From Streptococcus mitis (GTDB lineage Bacteria; Bacillota; Bacilli; Lactobacillales; Streptococcaceae), in NCBI RefSeq assembly GCF_946190375.1, contig NZ_CAMIAF010000013.1, positions 1-64,000 of the forward strand: DNA of 64,000 nucleotides, written 5' to 3'. How positions within the stretch are numbered: the stretch's first letter is position 1; each line of letters starts with the position of its first letter. The notes under the pieces were generated by a model. It searched no databases, was not told the origin of the DNA, and saw only the letters and a list, made by a program, of their open reading frames with translations. The position numbers and the translations under genes were made by a program. This document shows positions 16,436 to 25,633 of this stretch, piece by piece.

Positions 16436-17524
16436 TTAATCTAGCTGATTTTCCTTTGCAACGACAAATTCCTTAACCAATCGATAGATAACAGCAAATA
16501 TCGGTGTAAAGAATATCATCCCAAGTAAGCCAAAGAGATTGCCTCCAATACTAGCAGCCGCAAGCGTGAAAATAGCTGGCAAACCAATAGACTGACCTAC
16601 AACTCTAGGATAAATAAGGTTTCCTTCAATCAGCTGTATAACTTGATATAGAAGAAGAGAAAGTAAGGCTTGAGTAGGACTCACTGTGAAGATAAAAATC
16701 GCTCCCACAACACAAGCAATCATAGGCCCTACATAAGGAATGAACGATAGCACTCCTGCAAAGATACCTGTCATTACTCCATAGGGTATCCCAAACACGC
16801 TGTAACCAACCGCTATCATAACTCCTATGATAACTGCTTCAATCAGCTGACTCATCAAAAATTGGTCATAAGTCTCTAGTGCTACTTGTCCAATGTAAGT
16901 CAACTTTATCACCACCTTCTCTGGAAGAAAAACTTTTAGAAGTCGACTCGTCATCGCTGCCAAATGTTCCTTACTGGATAAAAATAAAAAGGTGAAGACT
17001 ATAATCAAAAAGGCATTCATCAAACTTGAAAAAATATTGCCGATATTACTAGTCAGACCTGATAAAAAACCTATCAAAGCTTGGCTAATAGAACTAGATT
17101 GTCCCTGTATGCCTGATACGATAGTTGACAACATGTCTTTGGTTACAAATTCCGAGCTGCCTAGCAATTTCCCAAGTTGAGTAAGGACTGTTGAAAGGAC
17201 TGTTCCCAGCTGACTAATAGTCTGGGCTAGGGTTGGCAGCACCAAAACCAAAAGAGCAATCACGATTAAGATAAGAGCTAGGAAAACAAGTACCATGGCA
17301 ATCGGACGACGCAACTCTGCCTTTACCTTCAATTTAACTAAGTACTGTTCAATTTTTTTCATAGGAACATTAAGCACAAAAGCAATAACAGCACCATAAA
17401 TCAAGGTTGATATTACATCAAAGAGAGAGATTGCTCCTGATATAAAGCTCGATGCATTCAGAATTACAAGAGCAACCAGCCCTATAAAAAGTATTAACGG
17501 GGTGTATTTTTTTACTAAGTTCAT
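16436..17524 (-). CDS. AI-2E family transporter (UPF0118)
   Basis: A 362-residue membrane protein with about eight hydrophobic segments and the family-typical stretch GVLSFIPYVGPMIACVVGAI in the C-terminal half. AI-2E (PerM/TqsA) proteins are secondary exporters. Some export autoinducer-2, and others act on sodium/proton exchange, so the substrate is open. The start has AAGGAG upstream. It lies nine bases downstream of the 17534-18823 gene and is probably cotranscribed with it. A hairpin around 16380-16410 ends the operon. Confidence 0.8.
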   Translation of the reverse strand: MNLVKKYTPLILFIGLVALVILNASSFISGAISLFDVISTLIYGAVIAFVLNVPMKKIEQYLVKLKVKAELRRPIAMVLVFLALILIVIALLVLVLPTLAQTISQLGTVLSTVLTQLGKLLGSSEFVTKDMLSTIVSGIQGQSSSISQALIGFLSGLTSNIGNIFSSLMNAFLIIVFTFLFLSSKEHLAAMTSRLLKVFLPEKVVIKLTYIGQVALETYDQFLMSQLIEAVIIGVMIAVGYSVFGIPYGVMTGIFAGVLSFIPYVGPMIACVVGAIFIFTVSPTQALLSLLLYQVIQLIEGNLIYPRVVGQSIGLPAIFTLAAASIGGNLFGLLGMIFFTPIFAVIYRLVKEFVVAKENQLD

Positions 17525-17533
17525 AAATTCTCC

Positions 17534-18823
17534 TTAATAAACATGTTTAGATACGACTATACTATTTGGTTTTTCAAACTCTCGATTAAGGTAGGCTTGG
17601 TAAGTTCCTGGAGCGATAAATCCTTTGGGTGAGAGGATATCGGTGCCAGCCTGACCGACTATGGTATCAGCCAAGAGCACACAGTTTGTAGATAAGACAA
17701 AGTAGGATTTAAACTTAGATTTGATAAATTTATAAAGTTCCCCATCTGTCTCATGTCTGATTTTATAAGCGTAGGTGTAGTCTTCCTTACCATCACCTGT
17801 CATGATTTTATCTGCACTTGGCTCCCATGGAATCGTCAGTTGTTTCAATTCAGCCAACTTTTTCTGAACTGCTTTTTCCATTTCAGGCGTCAAATCTATC
17901 CCATAACCAAAAAGCGTTTTTTGACTCTCACGTTTACATAGGTCAATGTACTTGTCACGATCACAGAAATATAAGACACCATCTCCTACCATGCCAAATA
18001 AGGTCTCAGAAGACGGATCATAGTTGCCATAAGAAATAACACGGCCTTGATAGCAGATATCCACATGACCAATTGCCGAAAACAGAGAGGTCTCAGCTGT
18101 ATGAACAAAAATTTCAAGCACCGCTGTCTTACCAAACTTCACCATTCCAAGATGGATATCCTCTCTCTCATCAGCATTTTCCTGCATGAATTTGTTGATT
18201 TTTGCTAAAGTTCTTGCAGGGATGAGAGCGGCTAGGACAATAGGTAAGCTAATTCTAATGCGACGTTTGAGATGGTTTTTCCCAATTTCCTCCTCAAACA
18301 AGAAACCATCACGGATATTGGACACACCATAAAGGAAAAAATAAGCCCCTAATACAAAGAGTTGAAAGACAGAATTTCCTGTAGAGGACAAAAGACTAGT
18401 CCCACCAAGAAAAACTAGTACGAGTCCATCTAGTAAGAGACGAAAACGAGGTCGAATTTTGTTTTTGCGGTAGAGAACATAGGTGACAAGGTTAATACTA
18501 GCATGAAAAATCTGATAAACTCCAATCACAAGAGCCAAAATATAAATCGGCACATCCGTCGCAAGATTGGAGCCAAGCAAATATCCCAGCACTAACAATT
18601 TAACCAGTGCAACTCCCAAGGTGTCCGTTGACTGACTTTTTTTGAAAATACGTAATACTAAATCTAAGACCGTTGCTATCCAAGCTAAAAACAGAACCAG
18701 TCGAATAACCTTTACTGGCAACCAAGTCCCCGTGACCATCAAGATGAGACCTAGCAGAACAAACAAGAACCCCTGAGCAAGTAATTTCTTACCTGTCAGA
18801 CCTAAAGATAGAATTTTCGCCAT
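17534..18823 (-). CDS. Membrane protein with DUF308-like and papain-like domains
   Basis: A 429-residue two-part protein. Residues 1 to about 185 hold six or more hydrophobic segments in DUF308-like pairs. From about 230 on the protein is soluble, with a His in SAIGHVDICYQGRV and a Cys in LSTNCVLLADTIVG. These are spaced like the permuted papain-like (YiiX/NlpC-P60 type) fold, in which His precedes Cys. A membrane-anchored thiol hydrolase or amidase is therefore plausible, but this is inference. I use the ATG at 18823, preceded by AAAGG. The gene is first in an operon with an AI-2E transporter. Confidence 0.55.
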   Translation of the reverse strand: MAKILSLGLTGKKLLAQGFLFVLLGLILMVTGTWLPVKVIRLVLFLAWIATVLDLVLRIFKKSQSTDTLGVALVKLLVLGYLLGSNLATDVPIYILALVIGVYQIFHASINLVTYVLYRKNKIRPRFRLLLDGLVLVFLGGTSLLSSTGNSVFQLFVLGAYFFLYGVSNIRDGFLFEEEIGKNHLKRRIRISLPIVLAALIPARTLAKINKFMQENADEREDIHLGMVKFGKTAVLEIFVHTAETSLFSAIGHVDICYQGRVISYGNYDPSSETLFGMVGDGVLYFCDRDKYIDLCKRESQKTLFGYGIDLTPEMEKAVQKKLAELKQLTIPWEPSADKIMTGDGKEDYTYAYKIRHETDGELYKFIKSKFKSYFVLSTNCVLLADTIVGQAGTDILSPKGFIAPGTYQAYLNREFEKPNSIVVSKHVY

Positions 18824-19377
18824 ATAAAAACCTTTCAACAATAAAAATTAAACACTCCGATTAAACTGACTAGTAAATAGCCAACACTACAAACAGCCTG
18901 TGCCAGCAACATATGGTGACTAGAAATGACTGTAGTAATGTCACCATCTTGTCTTATGCACTTCTAAAATTTGTTATATTGATTAGAAACCAGAGCTTAT
19001 AAAAACTAGCTAAACTCGAGAGATAGACACAATTGCGACGAAAAAATGTATAACCAATTCAACTTGTTAAGGTAAGAAAGCATTATTTCCAATCTATTAA
19101 TTATTCATCTATTACCTATTATGACACAATATTCCCTATAGTTCAACTTTTTACTTGTTTTTATATTACACGGACTAAAAAGTTTTCAACAGTTGATTGC
19201 ATTTGTTTTAATAAGTTTTAACCTTTCTTGGTTAGATAAAAAAAGAACCATACAGTTTAGAATCTGTATGGTTTTTGCCCCACTTTTGTCCCATTTTTAA
19301 ATCATGACATTGAAAATACCTAAAATCACTTATATTTCAATATTTTTAATTGCTCTCAATATGAAAGTCCTTTCCAA
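18824..19377. other. Intergenic region with relics of an integrated element
   Basis: No intact gene. ATGGTGAC (18913-18920) and GTCACCAT (18940-18947) form an inverted repeat upstream of the 17534-18823 gene. At about 19238-19277 a stem AACCATACAG/CTGTATGGTT with A and T tracts looks like a terminator. The adjoining segment, read on the minus strand, gives KNGTKVGQ, a common ending of phage-type integrases, so it is likely another integrase relic. Confidence 0.4.
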
Positions 19378-19412
19378 ATCCCTGTAGGGGGCATCTAAAT
19401 ACAACAGGAAAA
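19378..19412 (+). repeat. Duplicate of tRNA-Lys 3' end (attachment-site relic)
   Basis: These 35 bases, beginning ATCCCTGTAGGGGGCATCTA, are identical to 15270-15304, which cover the last 16 bases of tRNA-Lys and the 19 bases after it. A copy of the associated terminator (CCTTG/CAAGG, T7) follows. A broken integrase gene starts 63 bases further on. This is the classic footprint of site-specific integration at a tRNA gene. Confidence 0.8.
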
Positions 19413-19474
19413 TCCTTGGTTTCAAGGCTTTTTTTGCTTTCCTTTTAAAAATTGTCGTGCAATTTGCCGTGTTT

Positions 19475-20094
19475 TTACAACAAACTTTTCACAGCCATAA
19501 ATTCCTCACTAATTTTTTCCTCCAATGTGTGACCATAAACTTCAACCAGCATAGAGATATCTTTGTGTCCTAAAATTTTCGCAATAACTCCCAAATCAAT
19601 ATTATTGTGCCATAGATAACTACCATAAGTGTGTCTAGCTCCTTTGGTAGTAATCAATGGAGAAATTTGCAATTCCTTCAACATTACTTTTATAGCTTTA
19701 TTGACTGTTGCAATATCTGGAACATCGTAGGCATATCCATAATGCTGAAAAATCATTTTATACCTATTCTTGATTCCTAGCTCTTTATTGGCCTTCTCCT
19801 GTTCAATTTTTAGGACTTGTAATATCTTAATACATTCTTCGTCTATCGGTACCATCCGAATAGACGTTTTGTTTTTGGAGGGACAAATTTATGAGAAAGG
19901 GTATTAAACCTCCTATAATACTGAATAAAATATTTCAGGCTCTTGATAATAATGTCGCAGTCTTGAAGATTGTATTTTACAATACCAACAAATTCATTCT
20001 TTTCCCAAGTAATAATATCTCCAAAGGCTGTTACCAACAGCGGAAAAAGAAGTAAGGAACTATTCATAATAATATCCGTAGCAAATCTTTGCAT
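19475..20094 (-). pseudogene. Decayed tyrosine recombinase (integrase)
   Basis: Two overlapping frames together give the C-terminal part of a phage-type integrase. The 3' frame (19475-19855) retains the catalytic RHTYGSY box, the GHKDISM segment and the Tyr nucleophile in VYGHTLEE, with Lys in place of the usual His of HxxR. A single lost A in the run within PPKTK (about 19865) shifts the frame. The 5' frame (19843-20094) is degenerate around the first catalytic Arg and lacks the N-terminal domains. The gene is therefore dead. Its 3' end faces the tRNA-Lys 3' fragment. Confidence 0.75.
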
Positions 20095-20148
20095 TTTTGC
20101 CTTATCTTCTTTAAGATAGTACTATTAAAAAAAGAAAAGGTGAAAATC

Positions 20149-20991
20149 ATGGAAACATATACACTTGCAAATGGGGTTGCTATTCCTAAAATTGGTTTTG
20201 GAACTTGGCAAATTGCTGAAGGCGAAGAAGCCTATAACAGTGTTAGCTTCGCACTTAAGGCGGGTTACACACATATTGATACCGCACAAATTTACGGTAA
20301 CGAGGTTTCTGTAGGTAAAGCGATTGCTGATAGTAATTTGGCACGTGAGGATATTTTCCTAACTACCAAACTTTGGAATGATAAGCATGATTACGAGTTA
20401 GCTAAGACTTCTATCGATGAGTCTCTCGAAAGACTTGGTGTGGATTATTTGGATCTTTTACTTATCCATTGGCCTAATCCAAAGGCGCTTCGTGAGAATG
20501 ATGATTGGAAGGCTGGCAATGCGGGTGCATGGAAGGCTATGGAAGAAGCCTACAAAGAAGGTAAGGTGCGTGCTATCGGTGTGTCTAACTTTATGCAACA
20601 CCACCTAGAAGCTCTTATTGAAACAGCTGAAATTGTTCCACATGTCAATCAAATCCTCTTGGCTCCAGGTTGTAACCAAGAAGACTTAGTTGCCTATTGC
20701 CAAGAGCGCGATATCCTTCTTGAAGCCTATAGTCCACTAGGTACAGGTAGCATTTTTGGAAATAAAGATGTTGAAGCAGTGGCTAAACGTAACGGTAAAT
20801 CTGTGGCACAAGTTGCTCTACGTTGGAGCCTTCAAAAAGGTTTCTTGCCACTACCTAAGTCTGTGACACCTAAAAATGTAAAAGGTAACTTGGATATCTT
20901 CGACTTCGACTTATCAGAGGAAGATATGGCAGTCTTGGATAAGATTCAAGGCATCAAAACTCAGGATGATCCTGACACAGTTAATTTTTAA
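20149..20991 (+). CDS. Aldo/keto reductase
   Basis: A 280-residue NADPH-dependent oxidoreductase with the complete AKR tetrad: D44 and Y49 (HIDTAQIYGNE), K74 (LTTKLW) and H107 (LLIHWPNP). It ends with the LPKSVTPKNV segment that binds the cofactor. Bacterial members of this type reduce 2,5-diketogluconate, methylglyoxal and other aldehydes. The exact substrate is open. The ATG at 20149 follows AAAAGGTG. It is a single-gene unit next to the integrase relic, and a terminator at 21001-21026 follows. Confidence 0.88.
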   Translation: METYTLANGVAIPKIGFGTWQIAEGEEAYNSVSFALKAGYTHIDTAQIYGNEVSVGKAIADSNLAREDIFLTTKLWNDKHDYELAKTSIDESLERLGVDYLDLLLIHWPNPKALRENDDWKAGNAGAWKAMEEAYKEGKVRAIGVSNFMQHHLEALIETAEIVPHVNQILLAPGCNQEDLVAYCQERDILLEAYSPLGTGSIFGNKDVEAVAKRNGKSVAQVALRWSLQKGFLPLPKSVTPKNVKGNLDIFDFDLSEEDMAVLDKIQGIKTQDDPDTVNF

Positions 20992-21000
20992 TAGGATATT

Positions 21001-21026
21001 AAGCAACTCGTTAGGGTTGCTTTTTA
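21001..21026 (+). terminator. Terminator after aldo/keto reductase gene
   Basis: AAGCAACTC/GTTGCTTTTT forms a short stem followed by T5, ten bases after the stop codon. Confidence 0.75.
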
Positions 21027-21087
21027 GCGTGTTTCTTTAGATTTGCTATAATGAAACAATCATTTTTTTATAGATGGGAGTTACGTA

Positions 21088-21258
21088 ATGGAGTCTCGAA
21101 ATCTTTTGCCTCAAAATACACGTACTTCATTATCAATCGTCAAACATTCCGCCTGTAAGCTGGTACATGAGGTAAATATGTTCCAAAGTTTTGACAATTC
21201 GCGCCACATAAAGTTATTTAAGCATATCCTTTTCTCTCATTACCATTTTCTGTTATAA
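21088..21258 (+). CDS. Possible 56-residue protein of unknown function
   Basis: The frame begins MESRNLLPQNTRTSLSIVKH with GGGAG eight bases upstream. A TTGCTATAAT-like -10 element lies before it. No family is recognised, and the rest of the sequence is not distinctive. It may be the start of a truncated gene or a chance frame. The otherwise gene-free spacer between the terminator at 21026 and the LtrA gene is explained only by this. Confidence 0.25.
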   Translation: MESRNLLPQNTRTSLSIVKHSACKLVHEVNMFQSFDNSRHIKLFKHILFSHYHFLL

Positions 21259-21291
21259 TAAATTGTACTTCTAAAATAGAAAGGTCTTAAG

Positions 21292-22437
21292 ATGACAACT
21301 CTTATTAAACATAAACGTGTAGAATTTTCAGAACTTTTTTATGACTTAGTTTTTGTTTTTGCAATTTCAAAAGTAACTACTTTAATTGACCATCTTCATA
21401 ACGGTATTTTGACTTGGAATTCTTTCCTTGATTTTCTCATTGCTACTTTGGTTCTCATCGATTCCTGGATGATTCAAACCGATTATACCAATCGCTATGG
21501 AAAGAACTCTTTATTTAACATAGTAATCATGTTTATCAAAATGGGAATTTTACTCTTTATAGCCAATATGATTGGACCTGATTGGCAACAATATTTTCAT
21601 TATCTCTGTTGGGCTATTGGTACATTAACCCTTACCTTATTTTTTCAATATTTGGTTGAATTTTTTAGAAAATCAACCGATGATGTTAATCGGGAAAGTA
21701 TCAAAGGTTTTCTATGGATAACAGGTCTAGGAAGTTTAGGAGTCTATCTAACAGCTCTTCTTCCTATTTACCTTGGAGTCTATATCTTATTTACTAGTAT
21801 TCTGCTAACATTTATTATGCCAAGTATCTTGCTTAATAAAGATAAGCATTACCAGGTAAATCTCCCCCATTTAATCGAGCGCATCTCCCTTCTTGTCATT
21901 ATTATGTTTGGAGAGATGATTACGGAGCTAGCTAACTTCTTTACAATCGAGAATTTCTCGATTTATTCGGTTCTTTATTTCATTATTATGCTTTCTCTGT
22001 TCTTGTTTTATTTTGGTCAATTCGACCATGCTATTGATGAAAAATCTAATCAAAAGGGACTATTTCTAATTTACAGTCACTATCCTATTTTCATTGGACT
22101 TATGATGATGACTGTATCGATGAGTTTTCTTCAGAATCCTGAAGCTAATCGTCTCTTTGCAACCAGCTTCTCTTATATCGGATTTGGCCTCTTTCAAGCT
22201 GCTGTCCTAGTAAATGGGCCCTATAACAAACACTATCTTCGCTATTCGAAAAGTTACTACTGTGTCCAAGCGACACTCTATCTGGCTGCCTTTATTCTCT
22301 CTTTAATCTTTGCTTCTAATCCTATAATAGTAGTGAGTATAACAACCATTTTAGCTCTAGCTATAGCCATTCATTTTATTTATTTTTATATGACACAGAA
22401 TAAAAAATATTCCAAATCTAACTGGGAGTTATTTTAA
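21292..22437 (+). CDS. LtrA family membrane protein
   Basis: A 381-residue protein with about ten hydrophobic segments and the family-defining N-terminal stretch RVEFSELFYDLVFVFAIS, as in low-temperature-requirement protein A. The molecular role of LtrA is not known. It was named from a Listeria mutant unable to grow in the cold. The start is preceded by AGAAAGG. The gene is monocistronic and ends in a strong terminator at 22453-22479. Confidence 0.8.
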   Translation: MTTLIKHKRVEFSELFYDLVFVFAISKVTTLIDHLHNGILTWNSFLDFLIATLVLIDSWMIQTDYTNRYGKNSLFNIVIMFIKMGILLFIANMIGPDWQQYFHYLCWAIGTLTLTLFFQYLVEFFRKSTDDVNRESIKGFLWITGLGSLGVYLTALLPIYLGVYILFTSILLTFIMPSILLNKDKHYQVNLPHLIERISLLVIIMFGEMITELANFFTIENFSIYSVLYFIIMLSLFLFYFGQFDHAIDEKSNQKGLFLIYSHYPIFIGLMMMTVSMSFLQNPEANRLFATSFSYIGFGLFQAAVLVNGPYNKHYLRYSKSYYCVQATLYLAAFILSLIFASNPIIVVSITTILALAIAIHFIYFYMTQNKKYSKSNWELF

Positions 22438-22452
22438 TGAGTTTATAACATT

Positions 22453-22479
22453 AAAAAGCCTTGGAACCAAGGCTTTTTT
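22453..22479. terminator. Terminator between LtrA and GNAT genes
   Basis: AAAAAGCCTTGG pairs with CCAAGGCTTTTTT, with A and T tracts on both sides. It can serve both converging genes. Confidence 0.8.
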
Positions 22480-22484
22480 GCTTT

Positions 22485-22940
22485 CTATCTAAACTTTTTC
22501 ATAAGGTATTTTCGTACAGGTGCTTCAATGGTTTTAACGATTTCAAATCCTTCTTTTTGATAAAGATGCTTGGCTGCCTGATTTGCCTCGAAGACATTTA
22601 GAGAAATACTATCTATGTCTCCATTTTCAAAGACCAAACTAACAAATTTCCTTAAGGCCTGACTACCTAAGCCTTGCCCCTGTTTCTGGGGATTGATTAA
22701 AAACCGTCCGATATGAAGATTCCTGTCTTCTAGCCTGATTTTCTGGATAAGCCCCACAAACTCTGGTCCATCAAAGATAGAAAAGACTCCTTCCAAATCT
22801 TGCAAGATTTGAATTGTCAAGGGAAAAGGAATCATTGTTCCCATCCATTGTTCTTGAAAGACTTTGCCAAAGGAATTGGACCATTGACATACGCGTTGAG
22901 CGTTTTCTGTGCTCACCTTTTCTTCAAAACGAATTGTCAT
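22485..22940 (-). CDS. GNAT family N-acetyltransferase
   Basis: A 151-residue acyl-CoA-dependent acetyltransferase. The core shows IGRFLINPQKQGQGLGSQAL (motif A, with the Q/RxxGxG/A pyrophosphate loop near 89-95) and NVFEANQAAKHLYQKEGFE (motif B), the standard GNAT ending. The acceptor could be an amino acid, an aminoglycoside or a protein N-terminus, and the sequence does not decide. The start has GAGGAAAAG upstream. It converges on the LtrA gene and diverges from pilD, sharing a 69-base spacer. Confidence 0.82.
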   Translation of the reverse strand: MTIRFEEKVSTENAQRVCQWSNSFGKVFQEQWMGTMIPFPLTIQILQDLEGVFSIFDGPEFVGLIQKIRLEDRNLHIGRFLINPQKQGQGLGSQALRKFVSLVFENGDIDSISLNVFEANQAAKHLYQKEGFEIVKTIEAPVRKYLMKKFR

Positions 22941-22994
22941 CTTTTCCTCACCATCTTATCTATGTTTCTTTATTATACTACTTCTCTCATTTTT

Positions 22995-23002
22995 TACGAA
23001 TA
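22995..23002 (+). promoter_or_regulatory. ComX box (competence promoter) of pilD
   Basis: The octamer TACGAATA is a perfect match to the streptococcal ComX (SigX) -10 sequence, set in a T-rich upstream context. The pilD ATG begins only eight bases later, so the competence transcript would have little or no leader. Confidence 0.8.
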
Positions 23003-23009
23003 GATAAGT

Positions 23010-23669
23010 ATGATTGATATTTATTTTTTTCTTGTCGGGAGCATTCTCGCTTCCTTTCTTGGTTTGGTCATTGACCGTTTTCCTGAGCAATCCATTATCA
23101 GTCCAGCTAGTCACTGCGATTCCTGTCAGACTCCCTTGCGCCCCTTAGATTTGATTCCGATTCTCTCGCAAGTTCTCAATCGCTTTCACTGTCGCTACTG
23201 CAAGGCTCCTTATCCAGTCTGGTATGCCCTTTTTGAACTAGGATTAGGTCTCCTATTTCTATCTTACTCTTGGGACTTCCTTTCCTTGGGACAAGTCATC
23301 CTAATCACCGCTGGTTTGACCTTGGGCATCTACGACTTTCGCCATCAGGAATATCCCCTACTGGTCTGGATGACTTTCCACCTAATCCTCATGGCTTCCT
23401 CTGGTTGGAATCTGGTCATGGTCTTCTTCCTTGTCCTTGGAATTGTGGCTCATTTTATCGATATCCGCATGGGAGCAGGGGATTTTCTCTTTTTAGCTTC
23501 TTGCGCTCTCGTATTTAGCGCAACCGAGTTACTCATCTTGATTCAGTTCGCTTCTGCGACGGGCATCCTGGCCTTTCTCCTGCAAAAGAAAAAGGAAAGA
23601 CTTCCTTTCGTGCCTTTCCTCTTACTTTCTGCTTACGTGATTATTTTTGGTAAGCTACTGCTTGTTTGA
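23010..23669 (+). CDS. pilD: Type IV prepilin peptidase (competence)
   Basis: A 219-residue polytopic aspartic protease that cleaves and N-methylates prepilin-like ComG proteins of the transformation pilus. The N-terminal domain has two CxxC pairs at C36/C39 and C61/C64. The two catalytic Asp lie in [11 protein letters not shown] and in the GxGD motif DIRMGAGDF. In pneumococcus it is a late competence gene (also cilC or cclA). The ComX box ends eight bases before the ATG. The 3' end overlaps the convergent trpA gene by 29 bases. Confidence 0.9.
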   Translation: MIDIYFFLVGSILASFLGLVIDRFPEQSIISPASHCDSCQTPLRPLDLIPILSQVLNRFHCRYCKAPYPVWYALFELGLGLLFLSYSWDFLSLGQVILITAGLTLGIYDFRHQEYPLLVWMTFHLILMASSGWNLVMVFFLVLGIVAHFIDIRMGAGDFLFLASCALVFSATELLILIQFASATGILAFLLQKKKERLPFVPFLLLSAYVIIFGKLLLV

Positions 23670-24417
23670 TAAAGTCCTCAATCTGCTCTCCTTGGTGGAG
23701 AGCTTTTACAATTTTCGAACCAACGATAACGCCATCTGATACCGCATTGAAGCGTTCTACATCAGCCTGACTTGATACACCAAAACCTGTCAAGACTGGA
23801 ATGTCAGCCACTTGATAAAGTTGTGCCAAGTGCTTGTCCAAGTCTGCACGGTAATTGCCAGATTTCCCTGTCACCCCATTGATGGCAACCGCATAGACGA
23901 ATCCTTCTGCACCATCAATCAACTCTTTCTGGCGTTCAATTCCTGTCGTCAAACTAACTAGAGGAATCAAGGCGATATCTGTATCTGCCAAAAATGGTTC
24001 TACAAAGTTGGCATGCTCATGAGGCAGGTCTGGGATAATCAAGCCTTTAACCGCTGTATCTGCCAAATCTTTGACAAAGTTCTCCACACCGTACTGAAAG
24101 AGGGGGTTGAAGTAGGTCATGATGACCAGCGGAACCTCTGTTTCAATGGTTTTCAAGGTTTCAACCAAAGCTTGTGTCGAAGTCCCGTGGGCTAAACTGC
24201 GCAAGCCAGCTTCTTCGATAACAGGTCCATCTGCGACAGGATCTGAAAAGGGAATGCCCACTTCAATGGCAGAGACACCCAAATCTTCTAAAAAGTGGAT
24301 TGTTTCTCCTAGTCCATCCAAACCTTTTTCGTGGTCTCCAGCCATGATATAGGGAACGAAAATTCCTTTTCCAGCTGCTTTTATAACGTTTAATTTTTCT
24401 GTTAGTGTCTTAGGCAT
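23641..24417 (-). CDS. trpA: Tryptophan synthase alpha chain
   Basis: A 258-residue TIM-barrel enzyme releasing indole from indole-3-glycerol phosphate, in complex with TrpB. The family segment [18 protein letters not shown] contains the catalytic Asp, and the catalytic Glu lies earlier in the barrel (AIEVG). I start at MPKTLTEKL (24417), which overlaps the trpB end by eight bases. It is the last gene of trpEGDCFBA. Its 3' end overlaps pilD tail to tail and no separate terminator is visible. Confidence 0.93.
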   Translation of the reverse strand: MPKTLTEKLNVIKAAGKGIFVPYIMAGDHEKGLDGLGETIHFLEDLGVSAIEVGIPFSDPVADGPVIEEAGLRSLAHGTSTQALVETLKTIETEVPLVIMTYFNPLFQYGVENFVKDLADTAVKGLIIPDLPHEHANFVEPFLADTDIALIPLVSLTTGIERQKELIDGAEGFVYAVAINGVTGKSGNYRADLDKHLAQLYQVADIPVLTGFGVSSQADVERFNAVSDGVIVGSKIVKALHQGEQIEDFIKQAVAYQK

Positions 24418-25633
24418 GAGCTTCTCCCTTCTTTGCTGCGTCTGCTTCCAAGCGGTCTTTGACTTGAACCACATCCTTGTCCCCACGACCTGATAGACAG
24501 ACAATCATGGACTTGTCTGGACCGAGTTCTTTGGCCAATTTCACTGCAAAAGCGATAGCATGGCTAGATTCCAAGGCTGGGATAATCCCTTCCACACGAG
24601 ACAAGAGTTGGAATCCTTCCAAGGCTTCTTCGTCTGTCACAGGAACATAGCTGGCACGTTTGATATCGTGGTAGTGAGAATGTTCTGGACCGATACCAGG
24701 ATAGTCCAAACCTGCTGAGATAGAGAAGGCTTCAAGAATTTGACCATGGGCATCTTGGAGCACATCCATGAGAGAACCGTGAAGGACACCCGGACGACCC
24801 TTAGTCAAAGTCGCTGCGTGGTGCTCTGTGTCTACACCAAGTCCTGCTGCTTCAGCTCCATACATAGCTACTGACTCATCTTCTACAAAGGGATGGAAGA
24901 GCCCGATGGCATTAGAACCACCACCAACACAGGCTACTAAAGCATCTGGCAGATCTTGTCCTGTCAAGTTACGGTACTGTTGTTTAGCTTCTCGACCGAT
25001 GACACTTTGGAAGTCACGAACGATTTCTGGGAAAGGATGAGGCCCCAAGGCAGAACCAAGGATATAGTGGGTGTCGTCGATATTTGCCACCCATGAACGA
25101 AGAGCTGCATTGACCGCATCCTTGAGCACGCGCGAACCGTCTGTCACTGCCTCAACCTTAGCTCCCAAAAGCTCCATACGGAACACATTGAGGGCTTGGC
25201 GTTTAACATCTTCCTCACCCATGTAGATGGTACATTCCATGTTAAAGAGGGCTGCAGCAGTTGCAGTTGCCACACCGTGCTGACCAGCACCTGTTTCAGC
25301 GATAATTTTCTTTTTACCCATGCGTTTGGCAAGCAAAACTTGTCCCAAGGCATTGTTAATCTTGTGGGCCCCTGTATGGTTAAGGTCTTCACGTTTGAGA
25401 TAAATCTTGGCTCCGCCGATATGCTGGGTCAAGTTTTTTGCGTAGTAAAGAGGAGTTTCACGTCCCACATACTGGCGCAAAAGTTGGTTCAATTCCTCTT
25501 GGAAACTTGGGTCTGCCTGACTTTCACGATAAGCCTTCTCCAACTCCAAAACTGCCGTCATCAATGTTTCTGGGACAAAACGTCCACCGAATTTTCCGTA
25601 AAATCCATCTTTATTTGGTTCCTGATATGCCAT
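24410..25633 (-). CDS. trpB: Tryptophan synthase beta chain (operon copy)
   Basis: A 407-residue PLP enzyme joining indole and serine to tryptophan. The PLP lysine is K91 in HTGAHKINN, the catalytic Glu lies in ETGAGQHG, and the phosphate-binding GGGSNAIG motif is present. It overlaps trpF by 23 bases and trpA by eight, as in a tightly packed operon. A second trpB gene, clearly diverged, lies at 30500-31678. This operon copy is the obligate partner of the adjacent trpA. Confidence 0.94.
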   Translation of the reverse strand: MAYQEPNKDGFYGKFGGRFVPETLMTAVLELEKAYRESQADPSFQEELNQLLRQYVGRETPLYYAKNLTQHIGGAKIYLKREDLNHTGAHKINNALGQVLLAKRMGKKKIIAETGAGQHGVATATAAALFNMECTIYMGEEDVKRQALNVFRMELLGAKVEAVTDGSRVLKDAVNAALRSWVANIDDTHYILGSALGPHPFPEIVRDFQSVIGREAKQQYRNLTGQDLPDALVACVGGGSNAIGLFHPFVEDESVAMYGAEAAGLGVDTEHHAATLTKGRPGVLHGSLMDVLQDAHGQILEAFSISAGLDYPGIGPEHSHYHDIKRASYVPVTDEEALEGFQLLSRVEGIIPALESSHAIAFAVKLAKELGPDKSMIVCLSGRGDKDVVQVKDRLEADAAKKGEAHA

